Assembly: GCA_021292105.1 (NCBI GenBank)
Contig: CM037873.1
Coordinates: 15,598,051-15,662,050 of the forward strand
Reading direction: 5' to 3'
Source: Anadara kagoshimensis
Taxonomy: Eukaryota > Mollusca > Bivalvia > Arcoida > Arcidae
Length of the DNA: 64,000 nt
Shown here: piece by piece, positions 35,201 through 50,522 of the stretch
Layout: each line of letters opens with the position of its first letter
How positions within the stretch are numbered: the stretch's first letter is position 1
Position numbers and translations under genes: made by a program
Notes under the pieces: model-generated
The model's input: only the letters and a program-made list of their open reading frames with translations
Told to the model about the DNA's origin: nothing
The model's database searches: none

Positions 35201-38200
35201 TTATAACAATAAATGTCTCATTTTAAAAATTACATAATTTTACGCAAAAAATGCGTAACCTATTTTTCGTTCAATTTTCATGAAAAACACAATTATAGTG
35301 TATCTAGGTATCCTGAATCCAAATATCTAATCAAAATTTGCCTGCACCTTTTGGTTTCAGAGAAGAAGATTTTTTTGTCTTTTGGCTATTTATAGTAACG
35401 GCAGCCATATTGTTGGGCGTGGTCAAACCCCGAACACAATTTTGAAAGCCTGTTACCAAGGCATAATAATCACCAAGTTCCATCAAATTTGGCTCAGTAG
35501 TTTTGGAGGAGAAGATTAAAATGTAAAGTTTACGCACGACGCACGACGAACGACGGACGACGGACGGTGATAGATAGCAATAGCTCATCTGAGCCTTTCG
35601 GCTCAGGTGAGCTAAAAATCTTGTATAGATTTATACTAAAATTCTTGTATGGATTAAAATTTAAATTCTAATATGCATTTATACTAAAAATATTTTATAC
35701 TGTAATTTTATACTTTTTATATGTATATTAATGAGAAATCTGGAGATTTAAAAATGTTATTGTTTGTTAAGTTGGGCAGCAAATAGCAGAATTTTGCTAA
35801 TCAATTAAAATGGATATGGCCCCGGTTTCACAATCATTCCTTAACTAAGATTTTCCTTAACTTAAATTTCGCAAATTTTGATATTCTCTTTTTGGAACTA
35901 TTGATGAATATTATTGTCAAAACTAAATGCAAATGTTTTAATCTTGAGGTCATCTTAAAAATAACACCTTAAATTCCTGAATATCTTGAAAATTAACAAA
36001 ATTATGAAGATTTGAAATTTTGCAAGATTTATGTTAAGGAAAATCTTAGCTAAGGAATGATTGTGAAACCGGGGCATGGAATGAATAATGACTAACCTTA
36101 AACACATACATAGGATATCCCCAACACACAACATTTATAAGGAAAAATAATATTGCCGCTTTACTATTACCTGGAGGACCAAATGCAATTGTTCTGAAAA
36201 TAAACAAATAGTAATAATGTAATTACTCGCTCTGTACTGTATGGAAGGACACAAATGTATCATCTTGTATTCTTAAACTTCTGGTCACATCAATAAGACT
36301 CTAACAAAAAGATTGATTGTATAAAGAGAATTTTTAATAGTTTGTTTGAAATAAATAGAAATTCTTTCAAGTCCGGAAGAATATTTGTTTGGTTGATAAA
36401 CATTTTGCCTAGAGGAACAGCAAGCCTAAAAATATTGTATTCCTCTTTTTAAGTGAATTACTTTAAAGTTCCCTTATAATATATATGGGGCTGAGGTGTC
36501 AGGTAGTTAGGGTATTAGCCTTCTAAACCAAATAAACTTGTGTTTGAATTAATCCTTGAGATAACTAAGACAAATTGTCTCATTGTGATTTACAAAAAAT
36601 GCTGGGCAACATTCAACCAACCAATGTTACTTAGGATACTTACAATAAATCTATTTTTGGTAGTAAACTGCTTTTCATTTTAACCTGTCTTTTAAGATAG
36701 TCGGTTACATCTTCATGTTTTCTACCTGTAGCTAACATCATAGGTGTTTTACCATTCTTGTCAGGTAGGTCAATCTCTACACCATCCTGAAACAAACAAA
36801 ACAAAGATGAGCATTAGTGGTCGTGGTTTTAAATCTAAACATGGTCATACATACGACTTTAAAATCTGAGATACTGCTTCCCTGCCTGTTACTTGGTATT
36901 AAGAGGTCGGAGTATCAGCTATCAGTATAATGTGACTGGGGGAGTGGTATGCTTGTCTGTGGTATACTGACTCGGTGAACTAGTACCATAAAGTTGTCAT
37001 GAATGTATGTTATTACAAGGCAAACCATAAATAAAACACACTGGCACATCTCATACATACAAGAACCTGTTGTTAGATTAATCTGTAGAGAATAATAAAC
37101 ATGACCTCATTAGGGATAGCTGAAAAATTGCTGATGCATTCCATCCATCCAACCAACCAAAGATGAACATACCAGCAAAATAAAAACATTTTCATCAACA
37201 TAAAAATTATCTCGAACTCCACAGGGAAATGAAAATAGTTGGACTTTTCCCAATTTCAAGATACAGAAAATTGCGGATGGCAGTCAAAGGGAGGGGGGTC
37301 GTACTTTTGCCAACCGTAAGTTACTCTCCACCAAACTTCCAGTTTGACTCATCCAGAAATTTGAGATATCTGAGTTCGAGATAACGAGATTCAACTGTAT
37401 TTCTCAAATTTTGGAAATTTTCAATTTGTGAGAAACTTGTTAGACTTAGATATAAAATTATTGTTATAAATTAAAGACTTACTTGTTCACAGAGTTCCAT
37501 AACAGCTGTTAAATTACCATTAATACAAGCCAGGTGTAAAGGTGTCTGACCATAATTATCTCGCTGTCTGGGATTAAAGCCGGAATAAATTAATAATCTC
37601 ATTAATTCTGAAAAACCTGAAAAATAAGCGGAAAATCTATTTTGACCACATATCTTACTCTCTAAGGTTATGCTAAACAGTAAAGCTTCTATTCGTTGAC
37701 ATCAGTTATTTTAGTCATATCTTGGCGTTATTAAGGGGTATGGGGATAAATCAAGGAGGAATAGTACTTTCAAAGAAATATAGAATAGATTTTGGGACTT
37801 TAAAATAGTGTGGCGGTAAGTATTGTAGAAAAGTCACCGAGAGGCATAATAACAAGGTTTTACTGTACATATATATATATAAGCATATCAGTATATTATG
37901 AGGAGTTTCACCCAGGTAAAACATTATTAAATTTTGTTCTGACAAACAACATAAACATGCAACCTAGGATACAAAATTAATAAATAATTTGTCAGCTTGC
38001 ACAAAAGGAGCCAACAAGAGGCCCAATAGGGCCTGTACCGCTCACCTGGGCCGTTAACAGCACAAAAACACAATAAATACTACATTTAAGGAGCAATAAC
38101 TCTGATGTGGATATTTAGATATTTATGAAACTTGCTACTTGCATCTGTGACCTTGATCTTCGAACCAATGACCATAATCTATATATCAAAATGATGATTG

Positions 38201-41200
38201 CATCAATACCAACAACATTCCAATATACATGCCTATACAAAAAGTTCATAGTTTTCGAGATAATGAATCTTTTTGGTATTGTTTTGCAACCGTGACCTTG
38301 ACCTTTGGACCCATGACCTTTTTCTATACATCAAAAATATTGTTGTATTAATACCTACAATATTCTAATATAAATGTCTATATAAAAAGTTTATAGTTTT
38401 CAAGATAATTAACGATTTTGGTATTGTTTTGCTACTGTGACCTTGACCTTTGGACCCATGACCTTTTTCTATACATCAAAATGATCGTTGTATCAATACC
38501 TACAACATCCTAATATACATGCCTATACAAAATGTTAATAGTTTTCAAGATAATGAACCATTTCAGTATTCTTTCACATCAATGACCTTGACCTTTAAAC
38601 CAATGACCTAAATCTATATATCAAAATGATTGTTACATTAAAACCAACAACATTCCAATATACATGCCTACACAAAAAGTTTATAGTTTTCAAGATAATT
38701 AACAATTTTGGTATTGTTTTGCTACTGTGACCTTGACCTTTGGACCCATGACCTTTTTCTATACATCAAAATGATCGTTGTATCAATACCTACAACATTC
38801 TAATATACATGCCTATACAAAAAGTTAATAGTTTTCAAGATAATGAACCATTTCAGTATTCTTTCGCATCTGTGGCCTTGACGTTTGAACCAATGACCTT
38901 AATCTATATATCAAAATGATCGTTACATCAAAACAAACAACATTCTAATATACATGCCTATACAAAAAGTTTATAGTTTTCAAGATAATTAACGATTTTG
39001 GTATTGTTTTGCTACTGTGACCTTGACCTTTGGACCCATGACCTTTTTCTATACATCAAAATGATCGTTGTATCAATACCTACAACATTCTAATATACAT
39101 GCCTATACAAAAAGTTTATAGTTTTCAAGATAATGAACCATTTCAGTTTTCTTTGCATCAGTGACCTTGACCTTTGCACCAATGACCTGAATCTATATAT
39201 CAAAATAATCATAACATCAATACCAACAATATTCTTATATACATGCCTATATAAAAAGTTTATAGTTTTCGAGATAATAAATAATATTAGAAAGGTAAAA
39301 AATTAGGTCATGACCTTCATAATTGACCTTGACACCATTTTGAAGGTAATTACAAGAATATGTCAAAACTGAAAACCCCATGTCATTATCTGGTCATATA
39401 GTCAAGTTATAACAATTTAAAAATATTTTACGATTTTTGCAAATTTAAACGCAAAAACGCATAACCTATTTTTAAACCAAATTTCATGAAATGAACAAAA
39501 CTTAAAGGTTAAGACTATGTAGAATCCAAATATCACATCAGTTTTTGCCTCCAATGAGTGGTTCAAGAGAAGAAGATTTTTTTTAGGTTTTGTCTATTTT
39601 TAGTAACAGCGGCCATCTTGGATATTTGATCGCCATGATTTGAACAAACTATAGTTAGACTCTGTCAAGGACCTTCCATGGCAAATTTGGTTTCAGTTTG
39701 CCAAGTAGTTTCGGAGGAGAAGATTAAAGTTTACTGATGCACGCACGCACGCACGCCTCGCCATGCCATAAGCTCACATGGCCTTTGGCCAGGTGAGCTA
39801 AAAATGAGGAACTGACCTTTACATAAAATGTCATTTGATGTTTAAGTGTCATTTACTTACATAAAGTATCATGTGACCGTCACATGATGTGTTTTTTGAA
39901 TATTACATAATGTGCATCTAAATTGTAAACTAAACTGAAAATGTTTATTGTCAACAATTCATTCCAATTTGCACTTCAGACAACAAAAGTAAGTGAGGGA
40001 AATAAAAGTTGATTTTTAATTTTACCTTTAAAAGCTGCCCAATGTAAAGCATTATCACCATCTTTGTCCACCATTTGTAGCCTGGATCCCTTACCCATCA
40101 GGTACCCTGCTAACATTGTATGACCATATTGAGCAGCAACAATAAGTGGAGTACATCCTTTATTATCGGCCACATCAAACGACACCCCAGACTGAAGTAG
40201 AATGTCTACTATTGCTATATGTCCATTTACACAGGCCCAATGAATTGGTCTGGCACCCAGATCATTATTACTAACTTCATTTACTGGGCCTTTGTTCTCG
40301 ATAATAAATCGTAAAATTGTGGTATGACCCCCAAGACATGCCCAGTGAGCTGGAGTGTGACCTTTGTCATCTCGCATAGAAAATACTTCAGGTCCTTCTT
40401 CAGCTATGGTCTGTACAGGTATCAACATACTGAAATATAATAAAACAGTTAAAAACTTTTTTTATTAAAACTATTGTTTAAAAGATAAGGTCATGAAGCA
40501 GTGAAAAAGTGTTGCCTTTGTGATATATACTAATATAAAAAAAAAACGAATCACAATCCAGAAGCAAAGTAAAAACTTTGGAACTCACAAATTAAGTTAA
40601 ACATGGAAGTGAAGCCGGAGCAGGGTAAACACTTCTTGTTTAGCTAGCTACACCTGCCATGTGTGTAATCAAAAAATTAGTGAAAGGAACTGAAAGTATA
40701 TTATATGTGCAAAGTTGTTTAAAAAGAAAAGATGTATGACAAAGGTGTTTGTTATAGAAAGCAGTAAAAAAGAATGCTTTGCAAAGTTCAACTATTAACA
40801 GACACAACAATTAAAATCAATGATTCTCTAACATAATTACCGTAATATCTATTATTAAATAGGATTTATTATAAAATTTGTGCTATCAATTACACTATAA
40901 ACACTCTGCTGTTCAGCTTACCACCAAAAAGAACGGGAAATAACTGTGACATCCACGTTAATATCAATATTTATATAAACATTATTAAACTAGAAAACAT
41001 CTCCAATCAAACTTTAGATGATGTACTATTTGTATTTCAGTATTTGGTTTACATATTAGCCACAACCATTAAACATCTTTTGGTACCTTCTTATAACAGT
41101 ATTTTATAAGCTATGATTTTTACATATGTATACACAATATTATAGCATTTTTAGTAAACTTTTCTTAGTAAGGTAATAGTGAATATTTCAACTTGGTTCC

Positions 41201-42013
41201 CATTATTTGCAGTTGTTGAGATAAAAAAAACTATTTTATATTTGCACAAATATTTAAGCTTAAGGGTTCGTGTATGGACATTGGAATTAACATGAAAAGA
41301 TGTGAGAACTGATGCAAGTAAATAAAATTTCATTAATAGGGTTGAAATACAGATAGGATGAAACGTATCATAGAGACCTACAGAAAAGTTCAGAAATTCA
41401 CACTTTTCTAGTAAATTCTCAAAACTTGAGAAAAAGTTTCCAGCTTTTATTAATTCATTATTTTTTAAGTGGTTTAAGAGCTTTAATGAATAAATATGCA
41501 ATAAAACAGCATCCACACATTATGGTAAGAAACGTATTTAATCCTGGTCAATGTATTAAACATTCTAAACCTCTAATCCAAACTGTAAGCAAATTTGAGG
41601 AAATCACCATGGTCACTTGACAACTATTTACAAATAAACAAACGTGTTTAATTAAGTACCGATCAAATGTATAAACGTATAAATTTCACACAATAAATTG
41701 ATTCAAGTACAAATTTTGTTCTGATTTTCCTGATTTCCAAATTTTGTATTGCATTAAAGAAACTGACGGGTTTAAATTGTAGTTTGTTGGACACCGGCAT
41801 GCTAAACTTCTGAATCATGAATGACGCCATGTGTGCATTATAAACAAACAAAAAACTATGTTAAGGATCATACCCAGTCTTGATCGCAGTAAATATTGGG
41901 TGGTCTTTCGCTGCATTTTCGTCTGGTTTGCAGCATCCACCGTCTGGTTCATGACAATGACTTGGTTTTCTCTCAGAACTTGAGGGCCCAAACATACTTG
42001 AAAACCCTGACAT
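23281..42013 (-). CDS. Ankyrin-repeat DHHC protein S-acyltransferase, complete gene with alternative 3' exons
   Basis: Membrane-bound palmitoyltransferase that thioesterifies palmitate onto cysteines of other proteins. Constant exons (minus strand): 41874-42013, 40026-40429, 37483-37616, 36644-36786, 36097-36193, 34046-34198, 33140-33312; then 28244-28409 or 27272-27443; then 25045-25245 or 23281-23466. All junctions are GT-AG and all phases fit, giving 531-538 residues. Domains: six ankyrin repeats (~66-265), TM1-2 (~285-340), DPG ([10 protein letters not shown]), cysteine-rich zinc domain with C-x2-C-x9-HC-x2-C-x2-C-x4-DHHC-x5-C (catalytic Cys ~403), TM3-4 on the alternative exon, and TTxE plus NPF at the C-terminus. 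Only about four membrane segments are seen rather than the six of ZDHHC13/17, so a Patsas/TIP1-like orthologue is more likely. It is divergent from RBX1 and convergent with PHKA. Confidence 0.9.
23617..23833. mobile_element. TIR mini-element (TACTGTAAAC type), copy 2
   Basis: Ends TATTGTAAACGTATTTAATT and AATAAATACGTTTATAGTAT are inverted relative to each other, as in the copy at 14138. It lies in the intron between terminal exons C1 and C2 of the S-acyltransferase gene. Confidence 0.6.
24605..24771. mobile_element. Short TIR mini-element, copy 3
   Basis: ACAGTAAAACCTGCATATAA at the left and ATGACAGGTTTTACTCT at the right form inverted ends. 167 bp, between exons C1 and C2. Confidence 0.55.
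24805..24905 (-). repeat. Interspersed repeat family B, inverted copy
   Basis: Contains TTTGTGAAAAAATACTTT and ATTTCAGAAATTTGGCTGCT in the reverse sense to the copy at 21622. Confidence 0.5.
25045..25245 (-). CDS. S-acyltransferase alternative terminal exon C1
   Basis: 201 nt including TGA, phase 0 acceptor after a long T tract. It encodes [19 protein letters not shown], then [19 protein letters not shown] and a tail ending VDVKSV. TTNE matches the TTxE motif and NPF the C-terminal motif of DHHC enzymes. No AATAAA is evident close downstream. Confidence 0.82.
   Translation of the reverse strand: MYNAFTNVTTNERLRYKKYDHMHDSEGKLVNPFDHGWKLNAFDFFHIKHLPEYKLDDVNPVDVKSV
25661..25994 (+). mobile_element. 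tRNA-derived SINE, third full-length copy
   Basis: A box GTAGCTCAGGTGGTAGACTG, B-box region GGTTTGGAACCCCG, body GCACTTGGCATTTAG and CACCTATAGCTGGCAAC, tail near CCTATTCAATCAAG. In the S-acyltransferase intron between exons B and C1. Confidence 0.8.
26242..26294. repeat. (AT)n microsatellite
   Basis: About 26 uninterrupted AT units. Confidence 0.95.
26530..27095. repeat. SINE-tail-like fragments
   Basis: AACTAACCACCTCAATTTGA at 26583 and CAAACCTAGGCATACAGAG, ATGCTGTGATCTGTAAGTG at 27025 match fragments at 900-1010, 33757-34010, 45230-45320, 47360-47450 and 49440-49690. This indicates a second tRNA-type SINE family whose tail includes 'AACTGACCACCTCAATATAA'. Confidence 0.5.
27272..27443 (-). 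CDS. S-acyltransferase alternative exon B (TM3-TM4)
   Basis: 172 nt between TTTACAG and GTAAGT; one base completes Arg, and it ends in phase 0 like exon A. It encodes [18 protein letters not shown] (TM3), a loop [11 protein letters not shown] and a second hydrophobic stretch [19 protein letters not shown] (TM4). It has the same layout as exon A but little residue identity. Splicing A to B would shift the frame and give a stop within about 27 codons. Confidence 0.75.
27715..27870 (+). repeat. Interspersed repeat family B, copy
   Basis: AGTAGCCAAATTTCCAAAAT, TTTGTGAAAATATAGTCC and GGTAACCAGGAATGGAAAC are present; the middle is degenerate. Lies between exons A and B. Confidence 0.65.
28244..28409 (-). 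CDS. S-acyltransferase alternative exon A (TM3-TM4)
   Basis: 166 nt between TTGTAG and GTAAGG; one base completes Arg, and the exon ends in phase 0. It encodes [17 protein letters not shown] (TM3), a short loop with FGFDW, and [15 protein letters not shown] (TM4). The position directly after NCVGYRN is typical for TM3 of DHHC enzymes. Phase and layout are the same as exon B. Confidence 0.8.
29740..29825 (+). repeat. Interspersed repeat family B, truncated copy
   Basis: Carries CATCCAAATTTCCAAAATTT and GTGAAAATATAGTCCTTTT, then diverges. Confidence 0.6.
30205..30372 (+). repeat. Interspersed repeat family B, diverged copy
   Basis: GCCAAATTTCTGAAATTTGTG, a shortened middle and TTTTGACTACCAGGAACAAG match the family order. 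In the intron after the DHHC exon. Confidence 0.55.
30900..32160. other. CpG-richer intronic block with an unassigned 113-codon open frame
   Basis: Within the 4.7-kb intron after the DHHC exon, this block has visibly more CG dinucleotides than its surroundings and starts with a G-rich run. A plus-strand frame (about 31805-32158) is open for over 110 codons and encodes [18 protein letters not shown] and later [15 protein letters not shown]. No family is recognised and the first ATG lies inside. It could be an unidentified nested exon, a foreign insertion or chance. Confidence 0.25.
33140..33312 (-). CDS. S-acyltransferase exon 7, DHHC cysteine-rich catalytic domain
   Basis: 173 nt, phase 0 to phase 2. 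All zinc ligands are present: [13 protein letters not shown], and the catalytic DHHC followed by [11 protein letters not shown]. The residue after DHHCP is Tyr, where Trp is usual. This is the last constant exon; its two-base overhang must be completed by exon A or exon B. Confidence 0.96.
33398..33435 (-). promoter_or_regulatory. Cluster of four AGGTCA half-sites beside the DHHC exon
   Basis: AGGTCA occurs on the plus strand at 33398, 33412, 33419 and 33430. The middle pair is separated by a single C, a perfect DR1 of the type bound by RXR/HNF4-class nuclear receptors. It lies ~90 bp upstream of exon 7 in the intron. Function is inference only. Confidence 0.3.
33757..34010 (-). mobile_element. 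tRNA-type SINE of a second family, inverted copy
   Basis: Read on the minus strand it starts GGGACCTTGGTGGTCGAGG, TGAAGTGTTCACTTACAG, and runs through a body with GTTTGTCAGTTTGC to a tail ending GTTCACTCCATC. It lies between exons 6 and 7 of the S-acyltransferase gene. Confidence 0.55.
34046..34198 (-). CDS. S-acyltransferase exon 6, TM2 and DPG motif
   Basis: 153 nt, phase 0. Encodes [20 protein letters not shown] (TM2), then [11 protein letters not shown]. The DPG tripeptide just after TM2 is a standard DHHC-family motif. Confidence 0.92.
34290..34405 (-). repeat. Interspersed repeat family B, inverted copy
   Basis: TTCTTTCAAAAAGCAACCTA, TTTTAGCAAATTTGTGAAA and TAAATTTGGCTGATAATGA are the reverse of the family motifs. 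Confidence 0.55.
34507..35617 (-). mobile_element. Helitron-like / pearl-like element with satellite core, copy 1
   Basis: On the minus strand the 5' end is TTTTTAGCTCACCTGAGCC, a fold-back (AGCTCACCTGAGCCgaaaGGCTCAGATGAGCT), followed by a CGTCCGTCGTTCGTCGTGCG stretch. The core holds about four ~143-bp units carrying CAAAGGTCAAGGTCAC. The 3' end is a hairpin AGGCCCTTGGGCCT followed by CTTG. The last feature is like Helitron 3' ends (hairpin then CTRR/CTTG). No coding capacity. Inserted in the S-acyltransferase gene between exons 5 and 6. Confidence 0.65.
36097..36193 (-). CDS. S-acyltransferase exon 5, TM1
   Basis: 97 nt. Encodes [11 protein letters not shown] followed by [20 protein letters not shown], a hydrophobic segment taken as the first transmembrane helix. 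Donor AAG|GTTAGT. Confidence 0.88.
36644..36786 (-). CDS. S-acyltransferase exon 4, last ankyrin repeat and linker
   Basis: 143 nt, phase 0 to phase 2. Encodes [19 protein letters not shown] and a basic linker (KRQVKMKSS) that leads to the first membrane segment. Confidence 0.9.
37483..37616 (-). CDS. S-acyltransferase exon 3, ankyrin repeats 4-5
   Basis: 134 nt. It completes repeat 4 ([16 protein letters not shown]) and encodes [20 protein letters not shown]. There are two adjacent AGs at the acceptor; only the upstream one, which retains GTTTTTCAG, keeps phase and the repeat length. Confidence 0.92.
38015..39804 (-). mobile_element. Helitron-like / pearl-like element with satellite core, copy 2
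   Basis: Same architecture as the element at 34507: minus-strand 5' fold-back AGCTCACCTGGCC / GGCCATGTGAGCT, a GCGTGCGTGCGTGCGTGCA stretch, a core of at least eight ~145-bp units, and 3' hairpin AGGCCCTATTGGGCCT followed by CTTG. The units alternate between two types. Located between exons 2 and 3 of the S-acyltransferase gene. Confidence 0.7.
38140..39300 (-). repeat. ~145-bp satellite array, 290-bp dimeric higher-order repeat
   Basis: GTGACCTTGACCTTT recurs about every 145 bp (38147, 38292, 38437, 38582, 38727, 38872, 39017, 39161). Units at 38437, 38727 and 39017 share GCTACTGTGACCTTGACC and TGGACCCATGACCTTTTTC almost perfectly, while those between carry a different flank (CAATGACC). Spacing between like units is 290 bp. 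Confidence 0.85.
40026..40429 (-). CDS. S-acyltransferase exon 2, ankyrin repeats 1-4
   Basis: 404 nt, starting with one base completing a Gly codon. Ankyrin cores are visible as [58 protein letters not shown] and [12 protein letters not shown]; the fourth repeat continues in exon 3. Ankyrin repeats in this family bind substrates and regulators. Confidence 0.93.
40547..40697 (+). repeat. Interspersed repeat family A, partial copy
   Basis: AATCACAATCCAGAAGCAAA, GTAAAAACTTTGGAACTCAC, TTCTTGTTTAGCTAGCTACA and CATGTGTGTAATCAAAA, in intron 1 of the S-acyltransferase gene. Confidence 0.8.
41874..42013 (-). CDS. S-acyltransferase exon 1, start codon
   Basis: Starts at the ATG on 42013 and ends ACTGG|GTATGA in phase 2. 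It encodes a cysteine-containing hydrophilic N-terminus ([18 protein letters not shown]) ending [10 protein letters not shown], which reads directly into the ankyrin region of exon 2. An earlier ATG at 42021 opens a different frame that cannot join exon 2 in phase, so it is rejected as the start. Confidence 0.8.
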
Positions 42014-42787
42014 CTTGGCATGTCTTCACTGGATATGTCAATAACAATATTACAGATTCAAAACTTTAAAATTAACCGAAACGAAACACGTTTTCATTTT
42101 GATGTGTGAAGCAATCCGATGATAGCCGAAACGAAGCATGTACTTGTAAGTGTTTTACTTTTTATATGTGCTGAACCATATTTATATATACAAGTACAAT
42201 CACCAGCACATGAAATGGTAACAACTAATGCATGCATAACATGGTAACTTTATATGTGATTGTATCAAGTAGAAATTGGTTGAAATCTCAAATTGTCACA
42301 AAAACATTTTTTGTCTTTATAATATATAAAAATTCATTTTCTATCTTCTTGCAAAATTGTATTTAAAAATTCTAACAAATATCAAAGATATGATGTAATT
42401 TATGAAGTAGCTATTTATGTATAACCCGATTGTAAATGCGCGCAAATCTACTTGAATTTGCAAAAAATATTAGAAATTCTAACAATATAGGGCCTTTAGT
42501 CTAGTACAATTTTTCAGTCACATGCAGTATAAATGTAGTATTCATTTGCTTTTTGTATGAAAAAATATCTGTCTCCATGGTATTGTGTAGTGGATAAATG
42601 CGCACATGTACCTGCTTTCATGGTAATGATCGCGGTATAATGACGTCATTCTTCAAACTTTTACGTCACAATGCTGAAAATGTTGATGTGGAGATTTTGA
42701 CCGATTTCTACTTGATACAATCACATATAATGGCAGCAGAAGTTTGTGGACTTTTGACTGTGGTTAATATGGATTATATATATATCA

Positions 42788-43116
42788 AAAACAAACATAC
42801 AAATGTACAAATCCATGTCCGAATCACAATCCAGAAACAAAGTAAAATCATTGGAACTGAAAAATAAGGTTAGACACATGAACTTCCACCAGGGAAGTGA
42901 GGCTGTGTGCTCCGGAAGGGTAAGCACTTCCTGTTTAGCTAGCTACACCCTCCACGTGTGTAATCAACATTTTGTGAAAGGAACATGGAACTATGGGATG
43001 TCAACTATATCCAGGGCAATCCTGGACACAGAGACATTAAACTTATTAATAATATTGTGATGACGACCATAAAACTTGATAAGCCTTGATGGGCCTTGAT
43101 AAGCCTAGGCTTGCAA
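42788..43116 (+). repeat. Interspersed repeat family A, near full-length copy
   Basis: Runs from AAAACAAACATACAAATG and CAAATCCATGTCCGAATCAC, through ACTTCCACCAGGGAAGTGAG, GTTTAGCTAGCTACACCC and CAGGGCAATCCTGGACACAG, to GATAAGCCTAGGCTTGCAAT. The simple repeat begins immediately at its 3' end. About 80% like the copy at 60424 by eye. Confidence 0.85.
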
Positions 43117-43522
<406 letters not shown>

Positions 43523-43717
43523 TAACATGACCCTAATTTTGACATTTGTTTAAAAAAAGAAGCAATGCGTGTTGTGTGTTAGAAAGACAGCATTTTGAGT
43601 ACTTTCGTTTCTGTTATAAATTTATCGCTTATTCCTGAATTTTACTTTCGAAATGCCTTTTGATTCACTGTTAAAAATAAAATACTTCCGAAACCTTCCG
43701 AATTGACTATAACCAAT

Positions 43718-49919
<6,202 letters not shown>

Positions 49920-50306
49920 GGATAACAGCAAGATTTGGACAATATTATACATTTTGTTTTAATTATTTTTTGTATTTAATGATGTTTAGTGATATTGTCT
50001 AGATGAACATTTCATCATGCTTACATATGACAAGACATATAGTGACAGACCAGATCTGAGCAGAGAACTGAACAGTGTCTACATGATGATCCAGTCATAC
50101 ACAAAAAATATTTTTTGAAGTTTTTTAACTGGTACAGTGTTGATAAAATTGAATCTAGAAAAACAAAACAAACACAGTGAACTACTAGCAAAAACTTTCA
50201 TTCCAAATTACAATACTTTCAAATACAAAGTTTCATGTGTGAAAAAAATATTACCAGGTAATTGTTAAAAATTGTAGTAATAAGAAGAATCTGTATTGTC
50301 AGAGTC

Positions 50307-50312
50307 AATAAA
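50307..50312 (+). terminator. Polyadenylation signal for RBX1
   Basis: AATAAA about 390 bp after the RBX1 stop codon; the intervening AT-rich sequence reads as 3'UTR and precedes the next mobile element. Confidence 0.55.
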
Positions 50313-50522
50313 ATTTTTCAAAAGATGACGTATACAACTGTCACCTATTTAGTGCTTAAATTAAGATCAATTTGTTAGTTAGGTTCATTGACAGATGTAC
50401 AAATACAACAATCTGAGTAATACGTTGATAACCACATAATATTCTAATGGTTCCAATTATACGAGACATTGTATATCTTGTCTTTTGAATCATTTATCAA
50501 TTTCAATCAAGTTTTTTTTTGC

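Noticed and set aside
41815-42021. Frame starting at the first ATG (42021) upstream of the acyltransferase
   Set aside because: It cannot join exon 2 in phase; the ATG at 42013 reads in frame into the ankyrin repeats.
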